The notes under the pieces: generated by a model
Database searches by the model: none
Seen by the model: only the letters and a program-made list of their open reading frames with translations
What the model was told of the DNA's origin: nothing
Assembly (NCBI GenBank): GCA_958450325.1
Contig: OY288247.1
Span: 14,126,429-14,190,428, forward strand
DNA: 64,000 bases
Origin: Agrostemma githago
Lineage: Eukaryota; Streptophyta; Magnoliopsida; Caryophyllales; Caryophyllaceae
Direction of reading: 5' to 3'
Translations under genes and position numbers: made by a program
Part shown: one piece after another, positions 31,480 to 43,850 of the stretch
How positions within the stretch are numbered: the first letter of the stretch is position 1
Layout of the letters: each line of letters starts with the position of its first letter

Positions 31480-32530
31480 AGCTTCTTCTTCTTTTGTGAT
31501 CTGCAAGTAGGACTCGTCGTGCTTCGGATTCTTTGAGTAGATTGCGATCCATGATTGTGATTATCCTTTCTTTAATGAATAATCTCTAGGCTTCTTCCTC
31601 TGCGATTTGCAAGTGGGATTCATCATCCTCTATGTCTTCGAGTAGCGGTTGTGATCCATTATCGGGCCATTCTTCCTTTAATGGATAATGTCCAGGCTTC
31701 TCCTCTCATTCGTGATCTGTAAGTGGGATTTGCCGTGCGCTTTAAATAGGTTTCTCCTTCAAAATTGCAAGAAGGATTCGTCATGCTCCATCTCTTCAAG
31801 CACACTTGTAGCTGTTAGCTATATCAAACATCTTCATATAGATTGGCGAGGAACCTTCAAAACTACATTGCAAGATGGAATTGTGGAGTAGTATGGCAAT
31901 TTGACTCAGAATGACTTGTATCCAGCGGTCGACGGGTTGGTTCATTTCATAGTCTCTAAAAGAGAACTAAAATTGCCTCCACGGAGTTCCAAAACTCGAG
32001 CCATTGGCGGATGGGTTCAATTCGTTGTTCCTCACAAGAAAGTCATGATGATCCAAATGGCTTCGCTCATGACAACTCAAGTAAGATGAAATGATCCAAA
32101 TGCAACTTGGAGTCACTTGAAAGCGTTCCAGACATCGGCGGATGCGTTCAATTTGTTGTTCCTCACAAGAAAGTCATGATGATTCAAACGACTTCACTCA
32201 TGACAACTCAAGTAGGACGAAATGAACCAACCCAGGTTAACTTGAAAGTAGTCCAGCGATCGACCGTTAGGTTCATTGCATAATAACTCCAAATAGAATT
32301 GAAATAACTCATTTTGGAATTCCTAAGTATCCAGCGGTCCACGAGCCAGCTTCATAGCATGATTACTCCATAGAAAATTGAAATGACTCGTTTGGAATTC
32401 TTATCCAATGATTTAACGGGTAGATTAGTTGCATGATATCGATTCAAATGAAATTGAAATAACTTGTTCGGAATGTCCACACCAATTGACGGCTCGAATC
32501 CAGGCTTATTACAAAAACACCCCCCCGCAA
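31480..32530 (+). repeat. Diverged tandem repeats in the gypsy 3' untranslated region
   Basis: Two sets. Near 31445-31740 a unit with TTGTGATCCATGATCG and GCAAGTGGGATTCGTCGTGC recurs about four times. Near 31915-32420 a unit with ATCCAGCGGTCGACGGG, GTTCAATTCGTTGTTCCTCA and CAAGAAAGTCATGATGAT recurs at least twice in nearly the same form (about 32005-32080 and 32145-32220). There is no coding domain. Confidence 0.7.
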
Positions 32531-33087
32531 GTGGCATTCAAAATGTATGTTGGATGAAATAAAATCTCATACGTACAGAGCATACAACATTTGAGATAGA
32601 TCAGGCCAAGTGAGAATTACCCTTGACGATAAGAGCAGAAGACTGGTCTACGTCTTGCACAGCAAAAGAGATTGAAAGAAGGAAAGAAAAAAGAAAAAAA
32701 ACACCATAACATCACTTTTCTTCCTCCATTTTCATCTCCCTTGTAAAAAAAGAAACACAAAAGGGAGGCAATGATATCATCAACGTCGTCAGCTACAGTC
32801 TTTCCTTAGTCGAAACATCAAGAAGCTATAGAAACAATTTGAGCAGCTACATAGCAGACGACCCTTCGAAACACATCCTAATAAGTGTTGGAACTGGTTC
32901 GTCGATCATCTTTGAGCTGAAATATGTACTCCTCTCACTCATCATTTTCCGGTTTCAAGATTCTCCAACACTACCTATAAACAACAAGAAAACTGTATTA
33001 AAAAGGGAAGTATGGTATGAAGTTGTTCGGGTATTATAAGGATCAATTCATAAGTAAGGTCGACCCCTTATTGGTCGAAAATGAAGC

Positions 33088-33461
33088 AGTTATAACGGAA
33101 GAAAAACACAAAAAAATAAGAACGTAAAATCGAGAGACAGACAGATTTACGTGGTTCACTAACAACCTGTTAGCTACATCCACGGGCAGAAGGAGGGGAT
33201 AGTTTTATTAACTTGAGGAGAGTTTACAGATTTCAGACTGATATCATAATTCTTATGGTAAGGGTATGAGAGTTTATATACTACTCTCAACCTAAACAGA
33301 AATCCTATATAATAGGAAAACCTAGGTCAGATACTCAGATATTGATTAGGAAAATCTAATCAATCAGATATTAATTAGGAAACCTTCCTAATTAAACAGA
33401 TTCAGGTCAGAAACCAATTCGAGATCCGAAAAGACAATTGCTAGGCATCTATTTCCTAACA
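33088..33461 (-). mobile_element. Solo LTR, probably Ty1/copia, 374 bp
   Basis: On the minus strand it starts TGTTAGGAAATAGATGCC and ends TTCTTCCGTTATAACT. Flanks are GAAGC at 33083-33087 and 33462-33466. The terminal CA is changed to CT (AG on the + strand). Inside, on the minus strand, are a TATA box (TAGTATATAAACTCTC, near 33268-33283), an AATAAAA signal near 33210 and GTGGATGTAGCTAACAGG with ACGTGGT-type leader sequence. It is inserted in the 3' untranslated region of the gypsy element. Confidence 0.75.
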
Positions 33462-34348
33462 GAAGCTATAGAGAAAAGATGCTACAAAACTTTCTCACAA
33501 AATATGGTCATTTTGAAGCTGTTCTGGAATCTATTTGCTTGCTACAGAAATCAATAAAATGGTACAAATCAAACTCATTGATAAGAAAGGACACAGTAAA
33601 AAAAAATAGTAGAAGAAATAAGAAGAAGACGGAAAGACAAGAATATGATATGCAGGTGTGTGTTTTTTTTTTATTGTTTTATGTTCTTGTCGAGGTTGAG
33701 TCTGTAAACATGACAGCATATGGGGTATAAATAGTGGTGGAAGATATTAAAAATGTGTAAATACCGCTCATGATCGTGGTGATGTTTGTAACAGAAGATG
33801 AAGAAAACGGTCATGTTGAAATGCATATAGTCTGGTTGTTTTCAAGTACTAACAAGTGATCAAAGAAAGAGGTAGGCGGAGGAGTTATTGGAATTAATTC
33901 CAATTAAAATCCAAAATCAAACAAGATTACAATGAGCTGCTGATCATTTATATACGGGGTACTGCAGTAGTATCCAAATTGACGGAGCTCTCGTCTTATA
34001 TGTAAAATCTTTCGACGGAGAAGGATCAAATTCAAGTTACGTCTTTACCAGGATTAAATTATCAAGACGATGTACTCGTATTATCCATTCAAGTTAAAAA
34101 GAACGATCGGGTGATGTCTCGAATTTATGTAGGTATTCTTTAACGACAATTACCTATCGACTTCCAAGTCAAAGAAAATCAAGGTTGTGTAGTCGTTTGG
34201 CAGGTCACAAAATGAAAGGATGACGTCTCAAAATTTACATTCGTACTCCTACGACAAGTTGAGTACCTATGGACTTCCAAGCCAAAAGAAGAAAAAAAAC
34301 CGAGACCATGTCCTATGACGGCCAAATCGTCAACGTGACAAGGTCCCG

Positions 34349-34354
34349 AGGGGG
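34349..34354 (+). other. Polypurine tract of the gypsy element
   Basis: AGGGGG in CCCGAGGGGGCAATT immediately before the 3' LTR start TGTAGACACAG at 34360, the priming site for plus-strand synthesis. Confidence 0.65.
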
Positions 34355-35084
34355 CAATTTGTAGACACAGAAAATTTAATTAAGTGTCGAAATACAAGAA
34401 ACTAATTATTCTAAGTTAATAACAAATTTTGATTTAATTTAATACCACCTCTCACTAACGTTCGAGCCAGTCAACTTGGAAAGGCTTACAGCCCTACAGA
34501 GGGGGCATAAAGAATCGGCCCACCTTTCCATATCGAGGTCGAACAAATACGGTAAAAGAATCATATTGAAAATTACGCTTCCTCTCACTAAGGTTCGAGC
34601 TATAAATAACTTTCATGGTTTTCATGTGATTATAGGTACTCTTTTCTTGATTATATGTGGTATTCACCGATAGAGCAAGGTCCATAACAAGAGCGCTAAA
34701 AGCGAGTCACGTTAGGGCATGCGTGAGGGCACACCTTCTTAACCCGAAATGGCTGAGTAAAGGATGGACATACGAAGAGCCCTTCGCGAGAGCTTCCTCT
34801 CTTTAAAATTTTTAGAGGAGGAGCGAAAGCCACTCGACCAATTGGGGGGAGGGAAAGTGGGTGTCAAGAATGACTTAAATAATCAGTGAAACAACACGAC
34901 CACGTCACCAACATTGGCATTAAAAAAGTAAGAATGGGTCCGTGTCTCGTCGCAAGGCTCATTTTGAGTTTTGGGATAGACTTTCTACAACGACATCCAT
35001 GCGTATTATCACGACATGGACTCGGGGACTTTATATTCATCTTGCAAAATTCAAAGTCGGATCGATCCATTTCCGAACTGGGTT

Positions 35085-35240
35085 ATTTGACCCAAAAGTC
35101 AAATAGTTGTGAACTTGACCCAAAAGTCAAGAAAATGTATACCTGACCCAAAGGTCAAGTGCATGTCAAACTGGCCCCAAAGTCAAGCAGATATCAATCT
35201 GGCCCAAATACTCAAACACTAGTCAATTTGACCCAAACTC
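35085..35240 (+). repeat. Short tandem repeats inside the 3' LTR
   Basis: Units of about 28 bases, GACCCAAAAGTCAA plus a short spacer, repeated five to six times with drift. They lie upstream of the TATA box, where LTR enhancers usually sit. Confidence 0.75.
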
Positions 35241-35376
35241 AAGAAATGTCAACCCAAAAATGGAGTATTGACTAAATTTAACCTAAAAGTAAGGAAACGG
35301 TCAATTGCGCCCAAAAAGAAGTCAAGCTCTCAAACAAGCCCAACTTCAAAGTCTGACAAGCACGGGTGTGAAAATC

Positions 35377-35384
35377 TATAAATA
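35377..35384 (+). promoter_or_regulatory. TATA box of the 3' LTR
   Basis: TATAAATA in the context AAATCTATAAATAGAACTCC. Confidence 0.6.
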
Positions 35385-35784
35385 GAACTCCTCTCCAACA
35401 TCAAAGAACAAAAATATATATATAACACAAAACTCACTACAGAAAGTGAAGAGAAAAGAAGACTACAAAAATCTCTGAAATTCTCTAAGTATCCCTCCTT
35501 TGAAGTAACAACAAACACAAAAAAATCGTGTCACCTACTTAAGAAGATCAAATCGACATCAAGCATCGAAAGGAGACTCAAGTCATTGCCACCCTCCCAA
35601 GAAGCTAAAGTCAAAAAAGTGCCTCACGAAGACCGTTAAAGCATATCTAAAGCGATACATCTCACATCAGAGGAAGAATAGAGAAATTGAACACTTAAAC
35701 TTTCTAATATTAATATTTTAATTTGTTTCTCTAGTTTTCTATTACAGATATTTATAATATTGCGATACAAAATTTGTTGTTACA

Positions 35785-38395
35785 GAAGTATACGCACATG
35801 CGCCACGCGCCAGACGACTTTTTTTTCCATGACGACATTTGCAAGCCACTTGGGGTACTCGCAAGGCTCAACGAACCCCGCCTTCAGTAACTTATCCACC
35901 TCTTCCCAGAGGCCGTCTTCCTTCTCTGTTGACATAATCCTCTTCTTTTGCTTCACAGGCCGGCAGCCCGGGTCTACATTTAGTTTGTGGACTGTGACCT
36001 CTGGGTCTACTCCCGACATTTCTTTGGCTGAGTAGGCGAATACATCAGCATTTTATCTTAGCAAATCGATCAACCATCGCTGGTATTCTGGGTCAAGTCC
36101 CGACATTTCTTCGGCAGACTAGGCGAATGCATCAGCATTTTCTCTCAGCAAATCGATCAGCCATCGCTGGTATTCTAGGTCTAGGTCCTATCCGACCAAC
36201 ACTTACTGGCCGTCCTTCCTCTAGCTTCACCATCATGCTCTCGCCCCCAGGCTCTAGGCGATCTGGTGGTGGTGACAACTCTCTTTTGGCAGCTCTGGGG
36301 GCCTTAGAGGCTAAAACCGCTGTGGTGTCGAGGTTCGGAGGGGTGACGTTTCTCTTTCTTTTCATCTCCTCTTGGGACCATCTTATGGCGACGGAGTTAC
36401 ATGATTGGTAGGACTCCTGATCTCCATAAAACTTTACTTCTTGATTGTCGTGTGTTACTTACGCCGTTGTCAGCGCTAATATGAATACCAGGGCATGTAC
36501 CTCATCCAAGGTGATCCGTCCGATGACCGCGTTGTAGGCTGAATTGGCGTCCACTACCACAATTTATGCTACGGCCAATCTGGCTGACGTACATTCTCCA
36601 AATACGCCAGGGAGGTCGATGGTTCCAATGGGCAAGATCCATGTACCAGAGAATCCATAGAGCGCTCATGTCGTTGATTTCAGGTGTTAGTGGTCTAGTC
36701 TCATCTTCTCAAATGCCTCCCGGTACAGGAGGTTGGTGTATGCCCCGATGTCTGTGATGCAACGCTTCACAGCGTGATCGTCGATACCAATGGTAAGGAC
36801 CAAAGGATCGCTATGGGGGTACACGACTCGTTCATAGTCGGCGGTTGTGATGCTGAGAGTTGTAATTGCCAGCTTGGGCGCCTCGGCTGCGTAGCTGATT
36901 TGCTGCGAAAGTTCTCGCAGATGCCGCTTCAATTCCCGCCAGCTTCTCCCTCCCGAGGGGCCTTGTCGGCCATGTGTATTATATCCGTCTCCTTCCATTT
37001 TTCTGGTTCTTTCTTGTCTTTGTCTTTGTTATTCTGGTGTGCCCTTGCTTTATATGTTGCCAGCGAGCCTCGACGTATAAGGTCTTCAATCTCTTCCTTG
37101 AGGTTACGGAATTCCTCTGTAGTATGACCTTTGGCGTCATGGAATGCACAATGTTTGCTTTGGTTGGTTCTAAGGCCAACTCTGATCGGCCTTGGTCGTT
37201 CCCACTTTCTGTTGTTCTTTTAGATGTCAAAAATTTTGGCTCGAGGACGGTTGAGTGTCCCATAGTGTTCGAAGCGAGATGCATAGGAGGTTTTATCTCT
37301 TCTCCTTTTTTACTGGCTACAATTTTTCTTCTCGTCTTTCTCTTCTACAGGGCTTCTTGCCCTTTTTTTGCGATTAGTTTTTTGTGGCGAAGCCTCCTCG
37401 TGCCCCGTTAGTACTCCTCCTCGATCATATACCCCCCGACGATCCTTCTACCTTCTACAAAAGAGGTGGGTCTGTCACGTAGTAGCTAGCTTTTGAGCGG
37501 CCCATCTAACAAGGTATGGGTCAGAGCACAGACCGCCGTCGACATGTCAACTGCCTTAACATGCTGGCATTCTTGGCCGAACCTTCTGACATAGTCTCTG
37601 ATCGTCTCCTTTTTTCCTTGGCAAATGGTCATAAGATTTACTGTTACTATCTGCCTACGACGGCTGCCGACATATTGATCAATGAAGGTCAGGCTGAGGT
37701 CAGCGAAAGTACGGATCGAGGTCGTTGGTAGCCCTCTGAATCAGGATTGGGCGAACCCGGTGAAGGTCGTTGGGAAAACCTGGCACCAAACCACATCATC
37801 TACCTCGTACATGGCCATGTGACTCTCAAATTCCGCCAGATGGTCCTAGGGGTCTTCGGTGCCATCGAACTGAACATTGGGCATCTTGACTCTATGAATG
37901 AGGGGTTCCAATACCTTAGGATTCAGGGGCGACACTATGGGTCATCCCTTCTGGGGTGTCCTCTTTGGGGTAACCGTCAATTTTGATTCTCCTTCCTCCT
38001 TCATCGGGTCCTTGAGGGTCTTACGAGTGGAGTGTCGCGTTCTGGAAACGGATGATTCTGATGTCATGCTTCTATGACTACGGAAACTCTGTCCTCTGGT
38101 CCTCTTAGAAGACTTCGGTGTCAGCTAGCTGAAGACGGATCCGCGCTGGGTGGGGCTGGCGGAGCGATACCACATCGATCGCTACACCTCCCTCAACCCC
38201 CTTACTCTATCTTGAGCTTTCTTGGGGAGTTCGTCGATCCCCACGCGGGAGCTCGGACAGTGCAGCCCTGTTCTCTTCGGGCTTGGGGCCCGTCGAATCT
38301 TCTTTGAGCTAGGGCCGAGGCGGTGATGCATCGTGGGCGTCAGATTGCGATTCCTCTCCCTTATTGTTCCTCTCGGGCTGTAGGCCTCTTCGTTT
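35785..38395 (-). pseudogene. Gypsy gag-protease-RT fragment, 3' part of element G
   Basis: Read on the minus strand from 38395 down. Gag-like sequence with WFRGLPTTSIRTFADLSL and FIDQYVGSRRQ lies near 37720-37600. A zinc-knuckle relic CAFHDAKGHTTEEFRNLK (final Cys replaced by Phe) lies near 37146-37093. A protease region has DIGA in place of the usual DTGA (36741-36752). The reverse transcriptase start (VDPEVTVHKLNVDPGCRPVK, then LLKAGFVEPCEYPKWLANVV) is at 36019-35785. Frames shift repeatedly and stops are frequent, so nothing is functional. At 35785 it is cut by the 3' LTR end of another element. Its N-terminal gag and 5' LTR lie beyond the Cassandra array at 44073-45103. Confidence 0.8.
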
Positions 38396-38531
38396 GCTAG
38401 TGTAACACCCCGCCACCACTTGTGGACTATGGTATCACTTATGGTGCTCTAAAGGTCGTGTACTGGCCCCACAGATCAACACGAGTCTTTTCCAGCGCAT
38501 TCTGACCTTACTAATGCGCATCTCGGAACAT

Positions 38532-38592
38532 TCTCAAGAGGTCACCCATCCTTAGACTACTCTCAGCCAAGCACGCTTAACTAAGGAGCTCT
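38532..38592 (-). promoter_or_regulatory. 5S rRNA-like Pol III promoter segment, Cassandra LTR 1
   Basis: On the minus strand AGTTAAGCGTGCTTGGCTGA matches the A-box region of plant 5S rRNA and GGATGGGTGACCTCTTGAGA its C-box region. One C-box base differs from the other copies (CTCTT for CTCCT), and GAGCTCCTTAG stands in place of GAACTCCGCAG. Confidence 0.85.
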
Positions 38593-39030
38593 TTTGCATG
38601 GACAACCAGAAAAGAAAGTGCACTTTGTTGATATGAGTAGTACTATCAATCCTTTTAAGCACTCATCAGAGCCTCTTAAACCATATCCAATATATTCTCA
38701 TCTGAGCACCATAACTACATCCAATCTATTTAAACTCTACGTATTACACTCACCCCACTTAAGAAAGCAATATCCTCATTGCTACTCGCGGAAGCTAACC
38801 GCAGCCAAGCCCCAGGATCCACCCCAGCTAGGTTGATGAGCGTGGTACTCCTGACCACATGATCACCACACCATCGCCGGGTTGCGCTGATACCATTTTG
38901 TAACACCCTAGCCACCACTTGTGGACTGTGGTATCACTTATGGCGCTCAACAGGCCGTGTAATGGCCCAAGAGATCAACACGGGTCTTTTCCAACGCATT
39001 TTGACCTCACTCATGCGCATCTTGGAACCT

Positions 39031-39091
39031 TTCCAGGAGGTCACCCATCCTTAGACTACTCCTAGCCAAGCACGCTTAGCTGCGGAGTTCT
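39031..39091 (-). promoter_or_regulatory. 5S rRNA-like segment, Cassandra LTR 2
   Basis: GAACTCCGCAGCTAAGCGTG, then CTTGGCTAGGAGTAGTCTAA and GGATGGGTGACCTCCTGGAA on the minus strand. The C-box is intact; the A-box has one change (CTAAGCG). Confidence 0.85.
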
Positions 39092-40014
39092 TTTGCAAGG
39101 ACAACCAGAAATGAAATTGCACTTTGTTGATATGAGTAGTACTATCAATCCCTTTATGCACTCATCTAAGCCTCTTAGACCATATCCAATATACTCTCAT
39201 CTGAGCACCATAAATATATCCAATCTATTTAAACTCTGGGTATTAAATTCACTCCTACTTAAGAAAGCAACAACCTCGTTGCTACTCACGGAAGCTGACA
39301 GCAGCCAAGCCTCCGAATCCACTCCTACTAGGTTGATCAACGTGGGAATCCTGACCACATGATCACCACATTGTCGTTGGGTTGCTCTGATCCCAGCCAC
39401 CACTTGTGGACTGTGGTATCACTTATGGTGCTCAACAGGCCGTATACTGGCCCCACAGATCAACACGAGTCTTTCCAGCGCATTCTGACGTTAGTATGTA
39501 GACACCCGCATTTGGCTGCTAGGTGCCTATAGCAGTTTCCAAAAAACACCCAATGATGATCGGACGCAAATGTGTTTCTACGCGCTTGGATATGGGCTCA
39601 GAACCATTGGTTTCTGGCTTGGGCTTTTTACGGAGTACAAATCTCACAAAACTAACCTCAAATTCAGGCCCAGTGGGTCGTTTCCAATAAAAAGAGACTA
39701 ATTTGGGTCAAAACCAACACCGAAAATAAAACCGACTTTTAGCGACCGGGTCAAACCCCGGTCAAAGCCGTTTCCGAGACTTGAAACAGTCATGCAAACA
39801 TCAAAAGTCCAACCCAAATACAAGACCCACAAAAATACCCAACCAAAGGCCCAAAAACCAGACCCTTGCGCTGCGGCTGACCCACTCGATCGAGTGTCAG
39901 CCCACTCGATCGAGTGGGCCCTCAAGCTGGCCCGGCTGTGGTCACTTGGACCACTCGACCGAGTCAAGGGGCTACTCGGTCGAGTAACCCTAGACGGGTG
40001 AGGTGACCAATGCC

Positions 40015-40022
40015 TATATAAA
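40015..40022 (+). promoter_or_regulatory. TATA box of LTR X3
   Basis: TATATAAA in the context TGCCTATATAAACACCCTC, in the position matching 26967 in X2. Confidence 0.6.
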
Positions 40023-41963
40023 CACCCTCTTGCATACACAATTCACAACTTTACACATCCTAATCAACTCCTTCACAACCCTAATCAACCCAATCCTACA
40101 CACTCAAACCCTAACCCTAGTACTTAGAAGACAAACCCTAAACCACCATAACTTAACCTACGTAAATCTCGAACTCCCGTGCCTAAGCCACCATCAAGCG
40201 AGTCTTATCCGAGACAAGAAACATGTAGGTTGAGGGTGCAACAACCCCGTTCTCTTTCTTTCGTTTATATCTCATCCTCTTCGTCTTTTTTTCCGTTTTT
40301 TTATTGTTCATAATACCGATAATATTATTAGTACAAAACATTAAAATACTTGCTAATTCGTGTCGAATACGAGGGATGACGGGATAAGAAAATCCGAATA
40401 TTACGAGGGTATCGCACCCGATGTTGACGGTCGTTTATCCCGTTACCCCGAGTGTTTGATTGTTGAAGCAAGTCAACATCAATAATCGATTTTTGTTTCG
40501 TTGCGTCGCTAGTCACGTTTTTTTATTGTTCGTGTCATTATCATCGTCAATCATTGCACCTTCATCAATTTCAAAACTATTTTAAAACACTTTTTTTATT
40601 AGAGTCGAAACCTGTTGATGCGGATCCGACATCACACAATCCGTAAGGATTTTTCGTGATGTCGGGATGCGGAGGGAATCAAACTTTTGGTAAATACAAA
40701 GCGTCAATCTATTAGATTCGATACCAACTCAATAGTTGGATGTCGAATTTAAATGATCTAGTCAAACAATCCAACTAATACGATGTTCGTTGATGCTAAA
40801 ATAGTTGTCACCTAGTTCAATCGAATTAATACGACACTATAAACGCGAAGATCATTCATATCGTGTTAGTCCGATTTAAGTCGACTTACAAAATCGTATT
40901 TTCATAAATCACGCTAAGTATTCGGTAATAATGGTCCTATAACCAAGCACCGGGTACAACGAGTAACACGAAATCGGGACCGAAAACAGTCCGCCATGCA
41001 AGTCGCACGTGCCTTGTGCGAGTCGCGTGGCTGCACGAGTCGCGCCCTTCTTGCGCGGGTTGCGTGGTTCCCTGAAAATCGTGACATAAAATAAATTATT
41101 TCGTTTTAATTCAATTAGCAACAATTCTTCAAACTTCCTCTTTTAAAGCATACTCTAAATATTCGATATCAATATCATAATCAAGTATAGAATATGGCGA
41201 GTATCGATTCAGGTCGAGTATAAATCTCATTATATTTCTACGCGACCTAATGAATTGATGATTTTCAAAACCGAAAGTAATTTCCAAATCAAAACCAAAA
41301 TGAACCATGATTCGTACAGTCGTCACTCGACCGAGTGCCATAGGCCACTCGATCGAGTGACATCCAAAAGTTAAGGCAGAATGAACTTTTGAGGACCACT
41401 CGACCGAGTCCCTCAATGACTCGGTCGAGTGGCGACCTACTCGGTCGAGTCCCTTCGTGACTCGGTCGAGTAGCACCTCCAATTTTGAGCAGAATACCTT
41501 TTATCGAGACCAATCGGTCGAGTCCCGCAATGACTCGATCGAGTGGCCTTTACCACGTCAAAGCGTGAGCCCTAATCGCATTCTAAGCCTTGTCAAATAT
41601 TTTTTATGACTTCGGTCAACACGTGTCAAGTCTATCACTTGATTTATTACTTTCCAAAATCATGCATCGTGTCATTCTATATCATTCCATATTAGTTATA
41701 AACCGTTATTATCGTTATACCGTTACTAACTCGTTTGTTTATGTCTTTCTATTCTTTTTATTTCGTTTGTTTTATTGTACTAAAACAAATCTCGCATGCT
41801 AAATACAACTTTGACGTTAAATTTAGATGCATTAAATCGACTTAGCAACCCATTCAAATTCTCACATGTTTAGGCAAAACACTGCTTGCATATTATTTTC
41901 ATCGTTCTACTAACGCGTGTATTAGAGAGTCAATCGATATCTTAGTAGAGGCCGCTAATGTGC

Positions 41964-41984
41964 GGGGGGGGGGGGGGGGGGGGG
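41964..41984 (+). repeat. G21 homopolymer in LTR X3
   Basis: Twenty-one consecutive G where X1 and X2 read GTGCGGGCGGGGTTGGG. The run has grown from a GGGCGGGG core. It could form a G-quadruplex; it could also be a sequencing or assembly length error. Confidence 0.95.
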
Positions 41985-42365
41985 TTGGGTGTTCTTTGTG
42001 AACTTCCCAACACGTACCCTCACCCCTTACTCATAACCTCGGTTTCCGGATGCCCGAAACCGTTGGCGCACGAGAGTCATTCAATACACGGTATCCGATA
42101 ATGTCGGTATCGGTATCAAATGCAAAGGGACGAGCCCAATAAACTCTGACATCCGAATGAGCCATACTTTGTGCATGGCCCACTAAGATATAGAGTGGGT
42201 TCGAATGGGCCCGAACTCCCACAAAGTTCGGTGGCGACTCCACTTCGATTTAAATTTCAATTCGACCCATCTCATATGGAGATTCATTCGCCTCCCCAAA
42301 CCCGCGCATGGCCGCGTCGGGGTGGACCTATGTCATGTCTACACACTAATGCGCATCTCGGAACA

Positions 42366-42426
42366 TTCTCAGGAGGTCACCCATCCTTAGACTACTCCCA
42401 GCCAAGCACACTTAACTACGGAGTTC
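42366..42426 (-). promoter_or_regulatory. 5S rRNA-like segment, Cassandra LTR 3 (right part)
   Basis: GAACTCCGTAGTTAAGTGTG, then CTTGGCTGGGAGTAGTCTAA and GGATGGGTGACCTCCTGAGA on the minus strand. It lies just past the solo gypsy LTR that splits this LTR, so the Pol III motifs survive while the far end of the LTR is displaced by 2.8 kb. Confidence 0.85.
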
Positions 42427-42865
42427 TTTTGCATGGACAACCAGAAAAGAAAGTGCACTTTATTGATATGAATAGTACTATCAATCCCTTTAAGCACTCA
42501 TCAGAGCCTCTTAAACCATATCCAATATATTCTCATCTGAGCACCATAACTATATTCAATATATTTAAACTCTGGGTATTACACTAACCCCCACTTAAGA
42601 AAGCAACAACTTCGTTGCTACTCGCGGAAGCTGACCGCAACCAAGCCTCAGGATCTACCCCAGCTAGGTTGATGAGTGTGGTACTCCTGACCAAATGATC
42701 ACCACACCGTCGCTGAGTTGCTCTGATACCATTTTGTAACACCCCAGTCACCACTTGTGGACTGTGGTATCACTTGTGGCGCTCAAGAGGTCAGGTACTG
42801 GCCCCAGAGATCAACACGGGTCTTTTCCAACGCATTTTGACCTTACTCGTGCGCATTCCGAAACC

Positions 42866-42926
42866 TTTCCAAGAGGTCACCCATCCTTAGACTACTCCTA
42901 GCCAAGCACGCTTAACTGCGGAGTTC
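42866..42926 (-). promoter_or_regulatory. 5S rRNA-like segment, Cassandra LTR 4
   Basis: GAACTCCGCAGTTAAGCGTG, then CTTGGCTAGGAGTAGTCTAA and GGATGGGTGACCTCTTGGAA on the minus strand. Confidence 0.85.
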
Positions 42927-43349
42927 TTTTGCATGTACAACCAGAAAAGAAAGTACACTTTGTTGATATGAGTATTACTATCAATCTCTTTATGACTCAT
43001 CTAAGCCTCTTAAACCATATCCAATATACTCTCATCTGAGCACCACAACTATATCCAATCTATCTAAACTCTGGGTATTAAACTCACTCCCACTTAAGAA
43101 AGCAACAACCTCGTTGCTACTCACGGAAGCTGACCGCAGCCAAGCCTCAGAATCCACCCCAGCTAGGTTGATGAACGTGGGAATCCTGACCACATGATCA
43201 CCACATCGTCGCTGGGTTGCTCTGATCCCAGCCACCGCTTGTGGACTGTGGTATCACTTATGGCGCTCAACAGGCCGTGTACTGGTCCCACAGATCAACA
43301 CGGGTCTTTTCCAACGCATTCTGACCTCACTAATGCGCATCTCGTAACA

Positions 43350-43410
43350 TTCTCAGGAGGTCACCCATTCTTAGACTACTCCCAGCCAAACACGCTTAAC
43401 TGCGGAGTTC
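43350..43410 (-). promoter_or_regulatory. 5S rRNA-like segment, Cassandra LTR 5
   Basis: GAACTCCGCAGTTAAGCGTG, then TTTGGCTGGGAGTAGTCTAA and GAATGGGTGACCTCCTGAGA on the minus strand; one change in each box (TTTGG, GAATGG). Confidence 0.85.
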
Positions 43411-43703
43411 TTTTGCATGGACAACCAGAAAAGAAAGTGCACTTTGTTGATATGAGTAGTACTATCAATCCCTTTAAGCACTCATCAGAGTCTCTTAAAC
43501 CATATCCAATATATTCTCATTTGAGCACCATAACTATATCCAATCTATTTAAACTCTGGGTATTACACTCACCTCCAGTTAAGAAAGCAACAACCTCGTT
43601 GCTACTCACGGAAGATAACCGCAACTAAGCCTCAGGATCCACCCTAGCTAGGTTGATGAGCACGGTACTCCTGACCACATGATCACCACACCATCGCCGA
43701 GTT

Positions 43704-43715
43704 GCTCTGATACCA
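43704..43715 (-). other. Primer-binding site of the Cassandra array (best copy)
   Basis: TGGTATCAGAGC on the minus strand, three bases after the LTR end TGTTACA, complementary to the 3' end of initiator methionine tRNA. A second intact copy is at 42720-42731 and one with a single change at 38884-38895. The two internal segments at 39248 and 43083 have lost part of it through a shared deletion. Confidence 0.85.
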
Positions 43716-43850
43716 TTTTGTAACACCCTAGCCACCACTTGTGGACTGTGGTATCGTATATGGTGCTCAATAGGCCGTATAATGGCCCCGCAGATCAACA
43801 CGAGTCCTTTCCAGTTCATTTTGACCTCACTCATGCGCATCGCGGAACCT

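Larger units (their letters stand above)
34360..35784 (+). mobile_element. 3' LTR of the truncated Tat/Ogre-like element
   Basis: Starts TGTAGACACAGAAAATTT directly after a polypurine tract and ends AAATTTGTTGTTACA (TGTA...TACA). It is about 1.4 kb. A TATA box lies at 35377-35384 (TATAAATA), and TGACCCAAAAGTCAA-type repeats lie at 35085-35240. With the integrase end at 30617 it makes one element truncated at its 5' side. At 35785 the sequence switches abruptly to a minus-strand reverse transcriptase, so this element was probably inserted there. Confidence 0.8.
39497..42343 (+). mobile_element. Solo LTR, family X, copy X3, inside Cassandra LTR 3
   Basis: Starts TGTAGACACCCGCATTTGGC and ends CCTATGTCATGTCTACA. 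Flanks are TAGTA (39492-39496) and CACTA (42344-42348); related undisturbed Cassandra LTRs read TACTA or CACTA at this point, so each flank appears to carry a change from an original duplication. It is 2847 bp with a TATA box at 40015-40022, palindromes ACTCGATCGAGT / ACTCGACCGAGT at 39888-39985 and 41325-41545, and the X-family 3' kilobase. About 600 bases near 40400-41150 appear to be missing from X2. No internal domains are present. Confidence 0.88.

Noticed and set aside
32836..33466. Insertion bounded by AGAAGCTATAG repeats at 32822 and 33461
   Set aside because: A better explanation is the 374-bp LTR with GAAGC flanks at 33083 and 33462; the longer match seems to be chance or an older duplication.
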